A DNA stretch of 23,017 nt from assembly GCA_937874515.1 (NCBI GenBank), contig CALNBV010000010.1:1-23017 (forward strand). The letters are read 5' to 3'. The DNA comes from an uncultured Paenibacillaceae bacterium. Its GTDB lineage: Bacteria; Bacillota; Bacilli; Aneurinibacillales; Aneurinibacillaceae. This document shows positions 7,689 through 15,818 of the stretch, in pieces. How positions within the stretch are numbered: the first letter of the stretch is position 1; each line of letters begins with the position of its first letter. The notes beneath the pieces are model-generated. The model did not search any database, was not told the origin of the DNA, and was given only the letters and a program-made list of their open reading frames with translations. Position numbers and translations under genes: made by a program.

Positions 7689-8929
7689 TCAAGCCTCTTC
7701 CGCAATCAAATAGTTGTTTTGTTTATTGAGATGTTTTTCCTTTTTTCCATGCATAAAATAATAAAAAATCATGGACAGAAGAATTACCCCTACCATACTC
7801 AAATAAAGACCACGATATCCTGTATAAGGGATTAGAAAACCCAATACATATGGGCCAATGCCAAAGCCAATGTCGATACACATGAAGAATGTTGATGTAG
7901 CAAGGCCTAACCGATTTGATGGAGTTACTTTGATGGAGACAGCCTGGGCAGAAGAAGTATAATTTCCATATCCAAGCCCGATAATCGCCCCTGCAAGTAA
8001 TAATGTCCATCCAACATGTACCTGGCTTAAAAGGGCCATTCCCCCTGCAAAAACCAAAAGGGCTGGATAAATTACAAAATTAGCACCTTTCCGATCAAAT
8101 AATCGCCCTGTAATGGGTCTAGAGAACAACACCACAATGGCATAAACAATAAAGAAGAAGCTAGCTGCTTCAATGAGTTTTAAGTCTTGCGCATAAAAAT
8201 TGATAAAAGATAACACACCTGAATAGGCAAAACCAACAAATAAGGTAACAAGGGAGATGGGAAGTGCCTTGTATTCTATATAATCGCTAATCTTAAACAC
8301 TTTTTTCTTTCCTTTTTCTTTTTCAACTACCGCTATTGAGGGTACTTTTAAAAAGAAAAAGGAAAGAAAAAAGTGTTTAAAAAGAAAGACGTTACCAAAC
8401 CTAATCCTCCCAAAATCAAACAAAAGATAAAAATCATTTGAAAACTGGTATGTTCGCTTAAAAATAAACCAAAAAACGGTCCTATGGCCGTAGCAATAAT
8501 CGCACTTAAACTATAATATCCAATTCCCTCTCCACGTCTTTGGGAAGGAATAATTTGTGCAACAATAGTACCCGTAGCAGTGCTTGCTATTCCTAAGGCA
8601 ATCCCATGCAATAAACGATTGATTACTAAAAATGGAAGGGTAACGGCACCAAAATATAATAAGGTGGTCAATGTAAAAAGGGCCATTCCCACAATCAGAA
8701 TTTTCTTTCTGCCTAGTTGATCGATGATTCTACCGGAAAAGAGTCTTCCTATAAGTGCACCAATGACAAAGATTCCCGTAACCAGACCTGCTTCACTGGT
8801 GCTTGCCTGGAACTTTTCAACGGCATAGGTAGATATGGTTACGATTAACAGATAAAAAATAAGTGTTACAAAAAAATTAATCGTAGAAACAATTAAAAAA
8901 TCCTTTGTCCAAAGCTTGGCTTTACTCAT
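7689..8929 (-). pseudogene. MFS (DHA1-type) transporter, broken by a 29-bp inverted-copy insertion
   Basis: Major facilitator superfamily transporter, probably a drug or metabolite efflux pump under the MarR gene next to it. The N-terminal half (8929 down to about 8378) has TM1-TM6 with MFS motif A after TM2 (GRLFSGRIIDQLGRKK). The C-terminal half (about 8348 down to 7689) has TM7-TM12 with the equivalent SRPITGRLFDRKG. The halves are in different frames and overlap. Removing 29 bases (plus-strand 8349-8377) leaves exactly 1212 bases, 403 residues, with a smooth TM6-loop-TM7 joint (LVTSFFLKVPSIAVVE). The removed piece is a reverse-complement copy of nearby coding sequence. The start ATG at 8929 has AGAGGGGA upstream. 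As sequenced, only a truncated six-helix N-terminal half would be made. Confidence 0.88.
8293..8380. repeat. 31-bp perfect inverted repeat inside the MFS gene
   Basis: The arms at 8293-8323 and 8350-8380 are exact reverse complements over 31 bases and are separated by 26 bases. The left arm (plus coordinates) encodes the native loop EKEKGKKKVF on the minus strand. The right arm is the extra copy that breaks the frame. It lies within coding sequence, not between genes, and has no U tail of its own, so it is not a terminator. Confidence 0.95.
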
Positions 8930-8940
8930 AATTTTCCCCT

Positions 8941-9360
8941 CTACTTAAGCAAATTCTCCCGTACAGTGGCCAAAACCCGACTGACCTCTTCCTGTTCTGT
9001 TTCAGTAATTCCTCGCAAAGCATCAATTTCAAGTTCCTTAATCATCAACTTAATTTCTGCACAAATTTCCATTCCATAATCCGTTAGCTGTATCTTTTTT
9101 TCCCGACGGTCTTTCCCCGGAACCAATTCCACATAATTCAGTTCTTCCAATCGTTGAATCATCCTTGTAATGGTCGGTTTTTCGACATTTTGATGATTCG
9201 CAATTTCCACATTGGTATAAGGGCCTTTCAGATACAAGAGATTCAGGATTGCCCACTGAGAAGTATATAGTTGATATTTGGTCAGTTGATTGTTCGCCTT
9301 ATTGATTAATGGCCGATACATGGATATAAATTGATGAAAAAAATTTTGATAGGGTTGCAT
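8941..9360 (-). CDS. MarR-family transcriptional regulator
   Basis: A 139-residue winged-helix regulator. It has an N-terminal dimerisation helix, the wHTH core (YTNVEIANHQNVEKPTITRMIQRLEELNYVELVPG), the wing with D-RR-E-K (KDRREKKIQLTDYG) and C-terminal dimerisation helices. This is the standard MarR length and layout. The start ATG at 9360 has GGAGGGATC upstream. It is read with the MFS transporter 11 bases downstream, so it most likely represses this pair and is relieved by a small ligand. A palindrome overlaps its own leader. The ligand cannot be predicted. Confidence 0.92.
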   Translation of the reverse strand: MQPYQNFFHQFISMYRPLINKANNQLTKYQLYTSQWAILNLLYLKGPYTNVEIANHQNVEKPTITRMIQRLEELNYVELVPGKDRREKKIQLTDYGMEICAEIKLMIKELEIDALRGITETEQEEVSRVLATVRENLLK

Positions 9361-9382
9361 CGGATCCCTCCAATTAATCAGT

Positions 9383-9401
9383 TAGTTAGCATAAGTAACT
9401 A
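9383..9401. promoter_or_regulatory. Candidate MarR operator
   Basis: Inverted repeat TAGTTA - 7 bases - TAACTA, between the predicted -10 and the MarR start. The position and size fit autorepression by a MarR dimer. Inference from sequence symmetry. Confidence 0.5.
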
Positions 9402-9405
9402 TGTT

Positions 9406-9434
9406 ATCTTATCATAATATGTCTAAATTGTGAA
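9406..9434 (-). promoter_or_regulatory. Candidate sigma-A promoter of the MarR-MFS operon
   Basis: -35 TTCACA (9429-9434) and -10 TAAGAT (9406-9411) with 17 bases between. The -35 directly abuts the T tail of the terminator of the upstream ABC operon. Confidence 0.5.
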
Positions 9435-9435
9435 T

Positions 9436-9464
9436 AAAAAAGCCCTTGCAGATGCAAGAGCTTT
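9436..9464 (-). terminator. Intrinsic terminator of the GntR-ABC operon
   Basis: Stem CTTGCA/TGCAAG extended by AAAGC/GCTTT across one mismatch, followed on the minus strand by TTTTTT. It lies 16 bases after the permease stop codon. Confidence 0.88.
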
Positions 9465-9480
9465 AAAATGTATACCCACT

Positions 9481-10224
9481 TTATAATTTTATGGTTACCC
9501 TTCTTGACAGCAACTTAATGATCCAAAGCATAATCCCTATTAATACAAACAAACCGGCCATAGATGCATAAAGAGGTAATCCGCTTTCCCAAATTATATC
9601 TCTAATTCTTAATAAAAATATGAATAGAGCAAGCACTGCAAAACCTATAAGTTTCATTCGATAGAATGCTGCACCAATCATCCAACCCATTACAAAGTAG
9701 GTAAAAAGATTAACACTGAATAGAAACAAAGTTAATACCCACCCGTGACCAGGGTCAATGATCGGTGAAAAAAGCATACCTGTGACGATGATTGCAATGA
9801 CATTATTGTCAGTGTCTTTAGCATCTTGCAACACGTTTATACTTTCAATACCATAAGGGAAATCTATCATCTGTATGACTAGATGTTCAATCCCAGCAAT
9901 CATTGCTGAAGCAAGAACCAATGCGACAGCCAGCCCAGAGGAACCTAGAATCGCACTCTTAAAATAATCTTTTCTCGTTAGCCCGTTTTTCACATAAAAA
10001 GGGAGAAAAACAGCGGCAGAGATAATACCAATAATAAACATGTAAATATTAGAAGATATATAAGAAGTAAGTAAGAAATCCTGCAAAGGTTGACCTTTCG
10101 TGAATACCGGCGCATTTTGGATAAGATGAACCAGCAAAATAATACTAAAAAAAGGAATGGTCCATTTTAATTGAAACCAAAATACATCCGATGCAATTTT
10201 TAAATAAATGGGCTTAGTCTTCAT
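9481..10224 (-). CDS. ABC transporter permease (membrane subunit)
   Basis: A 247-residue protein with about six hydrophobic segments (near 22-34, 55-75, 90-112, 140-155, 165-190, 195-245). It has no periplasmic-binding features and fits ABC-2-like export permeases paired with YtrB-type ATPases. The start ATG at 10224 has GGGAGGG upstream, one base after the ATPase stop, so the two are cotranslated. Substrate unknown. In related YtrA-regulated systems the operon responds to cell-wall antibiotics, but nothing in this sequence proves that here. Confidence 0.82.
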   Translation of the reverse strand: MKTKPIYLKIASDVFWFQLKWTIPFFSIILLVHLIQNAPVFTKGQPLQDFLLTSYISSNIYMFIIGIISAAVFLPFYVKNGLTRKDYFKSAILGSSGLAVALVLASAMIAGIEHLVIQMIDFPYGIESINVLQDAKDTDNNVIAIIVTGMLFSPIIDPGHGWVLTLFLFSVNLFTYFVMGWMIGAAFYRMKLIGFAVLALFIFLLRIRDIIWESGLPLYASMAGLFVLIGIMLWIIKLLSRRVTIKL

Positions 10225-10225
10225 C

Positions 10226-11098
10226 TTACATTCCCTCCCCTGTTAAATGAATAAATAAATCCTGGAGAGATATGACTCCCACTTCTAGCCCTTTTTCCTT
10301 CGCTTCATTTCTTTGTTCCTTACTCAACGCACCGTAAATGACTACCCGTTTTGTATTTCCTAATTGTTGCTCATTCAATTTCCGTAATCCCTTTACAAAC
10401 TGGTCAACTTCATTAGCTGTGCCGGTAATTGTAGCACCTCGTGATATCAACGTTTCATTCTCTTCCTGCAAAATCAAGGTTCCTTTATCAATAATGAGAA
10501 CTTCATCAAACAAATAGTCCATTTCAGATACAAGGTGTGTGGATATGATGATGGTTCTTGGATGATTGCTCTGGTCTTCTAGTAATTCCTTATAAAAAAT
10601 TTCCCTCGTAGGTGCATCCATCCCTAGATAAGCTTCATCAAAAATGGTCAATGGACATCGGCTTGCTAAACCTATTGTTACGAAAAGTGCAGATTGCTGG
10701 CCTTTGGATAGTTTTTTCACTGCTTTATTTAACGGAAGATTAAATCCTTTTACCAGGTCCATTGCATAGTCCATATTAAAATGGGGACGATACCTTTCTG
10801 CAAATTTAAGCATCCCGATCACTTTTTCCGATTCATCTTTATTATCTTTCTCATAGATAAAAACCACATCTTGCATAACCTCAGGGTTTTCAAATGGAGC
10901 ATCCCCAAGAATTCGAATGGTTCCACCCGTCTGTTCACGAAGGGAAGCCAGCAAGGATAATAGGGATGTCTTTCCAGCGCCATTTCGTCCAAGAAGGCCA
11001 TAAATTTTCCCCTTTTCCAGAGTAAAAGAGATATTCTTGAGTGCTGCAACCTCATGATAATTTAGGGAAACATCCTTCACTTCTACTGCAAAAGTCAT
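10226..11098 (-). CDS. ABC transporter ATP-binding protein (YtrB-like)
   Basis: A 290-residue nucleotide-binding subunit. Walker A is GRNGAGKT (37-44), the signature is LSKGQ (130-134, slightly degenerate against LSGGQ), Walker B is LTIFDE (150-155), the D-loop follows, and the switch His is H188 in IISTHL. The usual Q-loop Gln is not evident (FIYEKDN near 80-86), as in several YtrB-type ATPases. About 80 residues after the catalytic core are a C-terminal extension typical of the group. The start ATG at 11098 overlaps the regulator stop (ATGA). It pairs with the permease directly downstream to form an exporter. Confidence 0.92.
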   Translation of the reverse strand: MTFAVEVKDVSLNYHEVAALKNISFTLEKGKIYGLLGRNGAGKTSLLSLLASLREQTGGTIRILGDAPFENPEVMQDVVFIYEKDNKDESEKVIGMLKFAERYRPHFNMDYAMDLVKGFNLPLNKAVKKLSKGQQSALFVTIGLASRCPLTIFDEAYLGMDAPTREIFYKELLEDQSNHPRTIIISTHLVSEMDYLFDEVLIIDKGTLILQEENETLISRGATITGTANEVDQFVKGLRKLNEQQLGNTKRVVIYGALSKEQRNEAKEKGLEVGVISLQDLFIHLTGEGM

Positions 11099-11472
11099 TT
11101 GCTATCACTCCCTTTCACTTTTTTTATAAATTCAATAATTTCCTCATCCGAGATGCCTAATTTATCTGCTTCCTGGACCAACCCCACAATAAAGTCATTC
11201 ACAAAAGCATTTTTTCGCTTTTCCAGCAGTTTTTCTTTTGCACCTTCAGCCACAAACATTCCAATCCCCCTTTTTTTGAAGAGAATGCCTTCATCCACCA
11301 ACTGGTTCACGCCTTTGGACACCGTGGCATGATTAATTTTGTAAAAATTAACAAGTTGAGTTGTTGAAGGAGCCTGCTCTCCTTCTTTTAATTGGTCATT
11401 GACAATTTGATCCTCAATTTTTTCTCGAATCTGCAAAAATAATGGTTTGTTCTCATCAAATAGTTGACTCAA
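11095..11472 (-). CDS. GntR-family regulator, YtrA subfamily
   Basis: A short GntR repressor of 125 residues with the start used here. The N-terminal winged HTH (PLFLQIREKIEDQIVNDQLKEGEQ, then APSTTQLVNFYKINHATVSKGVNQLVDEGI) is followed by only a short helical tail, the hallmark of the YtrA subfamily. The frame opens at a TTG at 11493, but AGAGGTGAT with a 7-base spacer favours the TTG at 11472, which gives the usual N-terminus. It is the first gene of a regulator-ATPase-permease operon with overlapping stop and start codons. A palindrome over the promoter indicates that it represses its own operon. Confidence 0.9.
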   Translation of the reverse strand: MSQLFDENKPLFLQIREKIEDQIVNDQLKEGEQAPSTTQLVNFYKINHATVSKGVNQLVDEGILFKKRGIGMFVAEGAKEKLLEKRKNAFVNDFIVGLVQEADKLGISDEEIIEFIKKVKGSDSK

Positions 11473-11517
11473 GGATTCATCACCTCTTTTCAAGTAAAAT
11501 ACCTTAATGGTTAAATG

Positions 11518-11539
11518 GTTATATACTTATGTGTATAAC
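11518..11539. promoter_or_regulatory. Candidate YtrA-type operator
   Basis: Inverted repeat GTTATA - 10 bases - TATAAC that overlaps the last bases of the -10 box and the transcription start. Binding here would block RNA polymerase. Inference from symmetry and position. Confidence 0.6.
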
Positions 11540-11566
11540 TATAGTTCCAAGACGTCTATTTGTCAA
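11538..11566 (-). promoter_or_regulatory. Sigma-A promoter of the GntR-ABC operon
   Basis: Consensus -35 TTGACA (11561-11566), 17-base spacer, -10 TATAGT (11538-11543). It is the best promoter in the window. It is strong and overlapped by the operator, as expected for a tightly repressed inducible unit. Confidence 0.8.
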
Positions 11567-11575
11567 TCCCTGGTA

Positions 11576-11609
11576 TAAAGAAAAAAGGCCACCCTAATCA
11601 GGTGGCCTT
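11576..11609 (-). terminator. Intrinsic terminator of the ferritin-like gene
   Basis: Perfect 9-bp stem AAGGCCACC/GGTGGCCTT (11585-11593 and 11601-11609), followed on the minus strand by TTTTTTCTTT, 8 bases after the stop codon. Confidence 0.93.
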
Positions 11610-11617
11610 ACAAAGGA

Positions 11618-12112
11618 TCACTTTTTATTCAATGTAAATAAATAATTATATTTTGCTGCGTGTTTTATTTCATCCGTGATAATCTCAAACAACATATCCC
11701 TGTACATTCCCTGAGGTAAACACCGCTTGATGTTACGATATCTTTCTACAGCACTTAATTCTCCAAATAATGCGCGCTTGATTCCATCAACATAGGTCCG
11801 AGGCTTTTGAAAGGGTTCTTGTTCTATTATGTTCACTTCTTGCCCTGTAAATTCACGATAAATTCTGCGGAACATACGATTATGCTTTCTCTCATCATCG
11901 CGAATGGATGCAATGATTTCTTTCTCCTCCTGAGTTGGAGCTATGGAAATTAAATATTGATAAAAGAGTTCATCGTTTCTTTCTCCCTGAACAGCCTCCG
12001 CAATATGTTGTAAGGCGGATTGCAAGCAATTTTGTCCATAGTCTGTACCAGATGTCATGGAACCCTGAACGGGAGTGTATCCATGAGGATAAAAACCGTA
12101 GGAATAATACAT
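11618..12112 (-). CDS. Ferritin-like (rubrerythrin-type) domain protein
   Basis: A 164-residue four-helix-bundle protein. An aromatic N-terminal tail (MYYSYGFYPHGY) precedes helices carrying paired metal ligands: Glu at 39-44 (AEAVQGE), ExxH at E74-H77 (DDERKH), Glu near 118-123 (GELSAVE) and ExxH at E148-H151 (DEIKH). This is the pattern of ferritin-like di-iron carboxylate proteins. The start ATG at 12112 has AGGAGGAAG upstream. It is a single-gene unit with its own terminator. YhjR-like ferritin proteins in Bacillus are sporulation-linked, so a role in spores or in peroxide/iron handling is an inference. Confidence 0.83.
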   Translation of the reverse strand: MYYSYGFYPHGYTPVQGSMTSGTDYGQNCLQSALQHIAEAVQGERNDELFYQYLISIAPTQEEKEIIASIRDDERKHNRMFRRIYREFTGQEVNIIEQEPFQKPRTYVDGIKRALFGELSAVERYRNIKRCLPQGMYRDMLFEIITDEIKHAAKYNYLFTLNKK

Positions 12113-12216
12113 ATACTTCCTCCTCGATCATAATATCTCATGAATAACCTATTCCCTACTTTACAGTTGGGTGAATAAGCAGAAAAAAGATTGTGGTACC
12201 CGATAGGGTGAAGCCT

Positions 12217-12261
12217 TAAAAAAACAAAACAACCACCCCCATGATGCCAGGTGGTTGTTTT
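12217..12261 (-). terminator. Intrinsic terminator of the DUF3231 gene
   Basis: Perfect 12-bp stem AAAACAACCACC/GGTGGTTGTTTT (12226-12237 and 12250-12261) followed on the minus strand by GTTTTTTT. It lies 2 bases after the stop codon. Confidence 0.93.
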
Positions 12262-12263
12262 GA

Positions 12264-12788
12264 TTATGGTTTAAATGGAGGTGCGTATTGAATCCAGCCC
12301 TTTTTCTCCATGAGTTGTTTTAATTGCACAGCAAGGGTTAAATGCTTGATGAGAAATTTAGCAAACATATAGGCAACATCTGCACGAATTGATTCACTTA
12401 ATCCTCGAACACCATAGGTCAAAGCACTGACCAAATTAAAAGACAAACTATTCGCCACTTCTTGATCAGTCAATTTTGCACCATCAGGAATATCTTTAAA
12501 ATCACCCATGGGTTTTTCAGGACTTGGCGTTGGCAAAGGTACACTATGTTTTAATAAAAAGTCTTTCACTTCATTTACTACTTCAGAATGAGTCTGGAGA
12601 GCAAGTTCCATTATTTTTCTTAATTCTTCATCCTCAACGGTATTAATTGTGATTTGTTCGATGCGTAACGTAGTTTCACCCATCGCCGTATAGAGCCACA
12701 TATTGCTTACTTCCATTGTATTTAGAGGTCTTTTTTCTCCATCCAAAAAAGGTTTAATGGTATCGTACAAAACTTCAAAGTAATTCAC
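12264..12788 (-). CDS. DUF3231-family protein (single repeat)
   Basis: A 174-residue helical protein. RPLNTMEVSNMW near the N-terminus, followed by a long helical region and a PLPTPSPEKP linker, matches one repeat of the DUF3231 family. Many members are twice this size with two repeats; the family is largely confined to endospore formers and its function is unknown. The frame is open ten codons further upstream, but AAAGGGG with a 7-base spacer identifies the GTG at 12788 as the start. It is a single-gene unit bounded by terminators. The fold is probably a ferritin-like helical bundle, but no complete metal-ligand set is visible. Confidence 0.75.
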   Translation of the reverse strand: MNYFEVLYDTIKPFLDGEKRPLNTMEVSNMWLYTAMGETTLRIEQITINTVEDEELRKIMELALQTHSEVVNEVKDFLLKHSVPLPTPSPEKPMGDFKDIPDGAKLTDQEVANSLSFNLVSALTYGVRGLSESIRADVAYMFAKFLIKHLTLAVQLKQLMEKKGWIQYAPPFKP

Positions 12789-12888
12789 TAAAAATCCCCT
12801 TTCAAGAACCAACAACAATGATATATAGATTCCATCTTTAACATAGAAAAAATTTTATATACCATATTTCTGGACACCCTTAGGGATT

Positions 12889-12923
12889 AAAAAAACCGAT
12901 AATCTACAATCGATTATCGGTTT
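12889..12923 (-). terminator. Intrinsic terminator of the alcohol dehydrogenase gene
   Basis: Perfect 12-bp stem AAACCGATAATC/GATTATCGGTTT (12893-12904 and 12912-12923) with a 7-base loop and a T tail on the minus strand. Confidence 0.93.
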
Positions 12924-12940
12924 AGGTTCTGTTTCTTTTT

Positions 12941-13894
12941 TTAATCTAAAACGGCAACAAGTCTGCCTTTTACTTCATGGCGTTCAAGGCGTTTTAAACC
13001 TTCAGCAATTTCATCAAAAGTAATCTCAGTCATAAAGGGATCAAGATCTCCAGATGCCATCAATTCATAAACAGCAGCAATATCATTGCTATCGCCACCC
13101 ACACTGCCGCAAAGGTCTACATGTTTCAATATTAAGGTGCGCGTATTGATTGTAGACTCTAATCTGCCCATACCAACCAATACAACTCGTCCACCTGGTG
13201 CAACAGCTTCAACAGCATCCGCTGTAGTAGTGCCAAATCCCGCATAGTCAACAATCAATTCTGGTGCAACGGCTGCTAAATCAGAAACATTAGCAAAGGC
13301 TTCTTTACAACCAAAATTTTTGGCTAATTCACGTGCAGCAGGGTTTGTATCAACCGCATAAACTTCACAGCCCTTTACCACAGCTGCCCGAGCGGCCATC
13401 TGCCCTAATCCGCCAACACCAATTACCCCTACTTTCATGCCAGCTTTCGCGCCACCGCGCACAAACATAGCATGATAGGAAGTCATTCCCGCATCCGTTC
13501 CTGCTGCAGCTTGTTGAAAGGTAACTTGTTCTGGAATAGAAATTAAATCCTCTGCTGCAACACTTACCTTATTGGCATAACCGCCATCAAAACCGTATCC
13601 TGGTCCCAATGTTCCGTCTTTTGGAACTGGACAAACACCAACACGGTCCCCAACTTGATAATCGGTTACTCCCTCGCCAATTTCAGAAATAATCCCAGCA
13701 ATTTCGTGTCCCATAATTATAGGCGTGTATTGAATAATTTCAAGCCATCCCTTGTCATTCAACGCACCTACATCAGAATGGCAAAGGCCTGCAGCTTTCA
13801 CATCTATTACAACCCTGCCAGGAGTTGCCACTGGATCTGGTTTTTCAACTAGTCTTAATGGTTCGTGAGTATTAGTGAATTCCCAACCTCTCAT
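12941..13894 (-). CDS. Zinc-type alcohol dehydrogenase, short form
   Basis: Medium-chain NAD(P)-dependent dehydrogenase of 317 residues. The catalytic zinc ligands are C38 (GLCHSD), H63 with E64 (MGHEIAG) and probably D134 (AGTDAGMTSYHA). The Rossmann domain starts at GVIGVGGLGQMA (156-167), and D182 at the end of the second strand suggests NAD preference. The structural-zinc lobe with its four cysteines is missing: residues 88-110 run straight from GVCPVPKDG to FDGGYANK, which explains why it is about 30 residues shorter than AdhP/AdhA enzymes. The start ATG at 13894 has AGAGGGATG upstream. A near-consensus cre box 26 bases before the start suggests carbon catabolite repression. The substrate alcohol is not predictable. 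Confidence 0.88.
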   Translation of the reverse strand: MRGWEFTNTHEPLRLVEKPDPVATPGRVVIDVKAAGLCHSDVGALNDKGWLEIIQYTPIIMGHEIAGIISEIGEGVTDYQVGDRVGVCPVPKDGTLGPGYGFDGGYANKVSVAAEDLISIPEQVTFQQAAAGTDAGMTSYHAMFVRGGAKAGMKVGVIGVGGLGQMAARAAVVKGCEVYAVDTNPAARELAKNFGCKEAFANVSDLAAVAPELIVDYAGFGTTTADAVEAVAPGGRVVLVGMGRLESTINTRTLILKHVDLCGSVGGDSNDIAAVYELMASGDLDPFMTEITFDEIAEGLKRLERHEVKGRLVAVLD

Positions 13895-13919
13895 ATTGCA
13901 TCCCTCTTTTTTAAATATA

Positions 13920-13933
13920 TTAAAACGCTTACA
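13920..13933. promoter_or_regulatory. Candidate CcpA cre box of the alcohol dehydrogenase gene
   Basis: TTAAAACGCTTACA differs from the cre consensus TGWAANCGNTNWCA at one position. It lies between the likely promoter (TTGATT - 17 - TATGGT on the minus strand) and the ribosome site, where CcpA would act as a block. Confidence 0.5.
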
Positions 13934-14056
13934 AAGTACACCATATAATATCTAGTTTAATTAATCAACAGCATTTACCTATGGTTTTTCTGTGATTTTC
14001 ACACCTCATTACCGCCCAATTGTACTTATTGTTTCCGAAAACTGTTGAATCATGAA

Positions 14057-15763
14057 TTAAAAACCATCGGCTATTTTAAATTTTAAAATCAATTGTTCTA
14101 ATTCTTGAGCCATTGTACTTAAAGAATTAGCCGAAGAAGAAACAATTTCCATGGAAGCTAATTGTTCCTCTGAAAAGGCAACAATACTTTGTGTACTATA
14201 ATATGATTCTTCGGAAATTTTGGCGGTTTCATCTACAGTTAACGCTATCCCTTCACAACCAATTGAGATTTCCTCAGTTATGGCCGATACTTCTTCTATT
14301 CTATTTGCAACATGTTGAATAGCATAAAGGATAACCTGGAATGTGTTTCCTGCATCATGTACTAATTCTTTTCCTGCTTGTACTTCCATAAACACCCGAT
14401 CCATTGCAGAGGCTGATTTTATGGCATCCTCTTTAAATTCTTTCAATAATGAATCGATTTGATAGGCAGACTGGGCTGATTGATCAGCCAGTTTACGAAC
14501 CTCATAAGCTACTACAGCAAAACCCCTTCCGTGTTCACCTGCACGAGCTGCCTCTATTGTTGCATTGAGAGCCAATAAATTTATTTGGGAAGATATATTT
14601 GTAATTAATTCAGCTATTTTTACAATAGCTAAAGAACGATTTCCTAATTGTCTAATAAGATTAGCTGAATCATTAACTGAATGTTCAATAGAAGTCATTT
14701 GTAAAACTGCCTTTTGCACAGTTTCATTTCCTTTTTCAGATTCATTCGCGGCCTGAATACTTTCTTCTGATACGATGGAAGAGGATTCAGCAATTTTTTG
14801 TACTCCTAAAACTAACTCTTCCATAGCGATAGCGTTTTCTTTTGCCCCTTTTACTGAAGTTTCTGCACCAATAGCTACTTGATTTAATGATTGAGTGGCC
14901 TGATTGATGGATTCAGTAGTGTGATAAGCACTTGCAGTTAACTCCTCTGAAGAAGTAGCAACATGTTCAGAGGCTATATGTACCTGTCGAATAAGTTCTG
15001 CTAAACTTGATTTCATCTTATTATAACTACATGTTAACAGTCCGATTTCATCTTCAGACTTCACCTCAAGGGTCTTCGTAAAATCCCCCCTACCTGCATC
15101 TTCTATGGCATCAGTGATAATATGCAACCGTTTTTTTATTTTTCTGGTATACAACCAAAAAGCTAATGCAGTTATGAACATGTTAAAGATTAACACCATG
15201 ACATACATAGGAATCATTGATTTTATAATTTCATTTGCAAAAGCCTGAGATGTAGCTACAGCCCATATCCCAATAATTTGTCCACTTTTATCTGTAATAG
15301 GCATATAAGCTGCTTGATAGGTCTCCCCACCTAATTCAACTTCTCCCATGTGTACTTGTCCTTTTTTTAAAACGACTTCCGCTACTGCAGGGTCTACCTT
15401 TGTTCCAATAGCATGATTTGGATCCTGAACTTCTATTGGGGAGCTAATTCGGATTTGATTATAAAATAGGGTATATAAATCTCCAGTCATGGTTTTAATT
15501 TCATCGAGACCTGAATTTTGCTTCATTAAGGCATCACCCTTATATAGTTCGCCTTCACGTACATTCCATTCTCCAGGGAAATTTTTATTGATTAAACTGT
15601 AACTCATCTTAAGGTCAGATTCTGCTTTTAACGAAGCGCTTTGTTTTATTCCATTATGCAATTGATAAAACACAAATAAAGACATAGTCGTACAAATAAC
15701 AATTAATAATGAAAAAGCTATTATGTTAATTTGAGAACTTAATTTCATCCGATAAAATCCCAT
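14057..15763 (-). CDS. Methyl-accepting chemotaxis protein with Cache sensor (copy 1)
   Basis: A 568-residue membrane chemoreceptor. TM1 is near 13-33 and the extracellular single-Cache-type sensor near 36-180 (includes GDLYTLF and the ligand-side strand GIWAVATSQAFANEI). TM2 is near 184-206 and HAMP about 207-262. The signalling coiled coil runs from about 265 to 565, with the universal hairpin tip INLLALNATIEAARAGEHGRGFAVVA at about 394-419. It would signal to CheA/CheW. The start ATG at 15763 has AGGAGGGG upstream. It is closely similar along its whole length, including the N-terminus FYRMKLS, to the receptor at 19550-21241. No terminator is obvious in the 160 bases after it. The ligand is unknown; such Cache sensors often bind small organic acids. 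Confidence 0.93.
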   Translation of the reverse strand: MGFYRMKLSSQINIIAFSLLIVICTTMSLFVFYQLHNGIKQSASLKAESDLKMSYSLINKNFPGEWNVREGELYKGDALMKQNSGLDEIKTMTGDLYTLFYNQIRISSPIEVQDPNHAIGTKVDPAVAEVVLKKGQVHMGEVELGGETYQAAYMPITDKSGQIIGIWAVATSQAFANEIIKSMIPMYVMVLIFNMFITALAFWLYTRKIKKRLHIITDAIEDAGRGDFTKTLEVKSEDEIGLLTCSYNKMKSSLAELIRQVHIASEHVATSSEELTASAYHTTESINQATQSLNQVAIGAETSVKGAKENAIAMEELVLGVQKIAESSSIVSEESIQAANESEKGNETVQKAVLQMTSIEHSVNDSANLIRQLGNRSLAIVKIAELITNISSQINLLALNATIEAARAGEHGRGFAVVAYEVRKLADQSAQSAYQIDSLLKEFKEDAIKSASAMDRVFMEVQAGKELVHDAGNTFQVILYAIQHVANRIEEVSAITEEISIGCEGIALTVDETAKISEESYYSTQSIVAFSEEQLASMEIVSSSANSLSTMAQELEQLILKFKIADGF

Positions 15764-15818
15764 AAAACAACCCCTCCTATCTATCTCTTCGATTTAATTC
15801 CAAAATAATAGCAAACAA

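Noticed and set aside
8293..8380. The long MFS palindrome as a terminator, IS end or CRISPR-type repeat
   Set aside because: It is inside an open reading frame, occurs once, has no target duplication or transposase, and one arm is native coding sequence.
7689..8929. Two overlapping separate membrane-protein genes
   Set aside because: The second frame has no ribosome site. Its first 20 or so residues are an out-of-frame reading of TM6 and the inverted copy, and the halves join into one MFS protein when 29 bases are removed.
13994..14006. CRP/FNR-like palindrome TGTGATTTTCACA upstream of the alcohol dehydrogenase
   Set aside because: The spacer is 3 bases instead of 6, and the site is about 100 bases upstream with no matching promoter, so it was not called as an operator.
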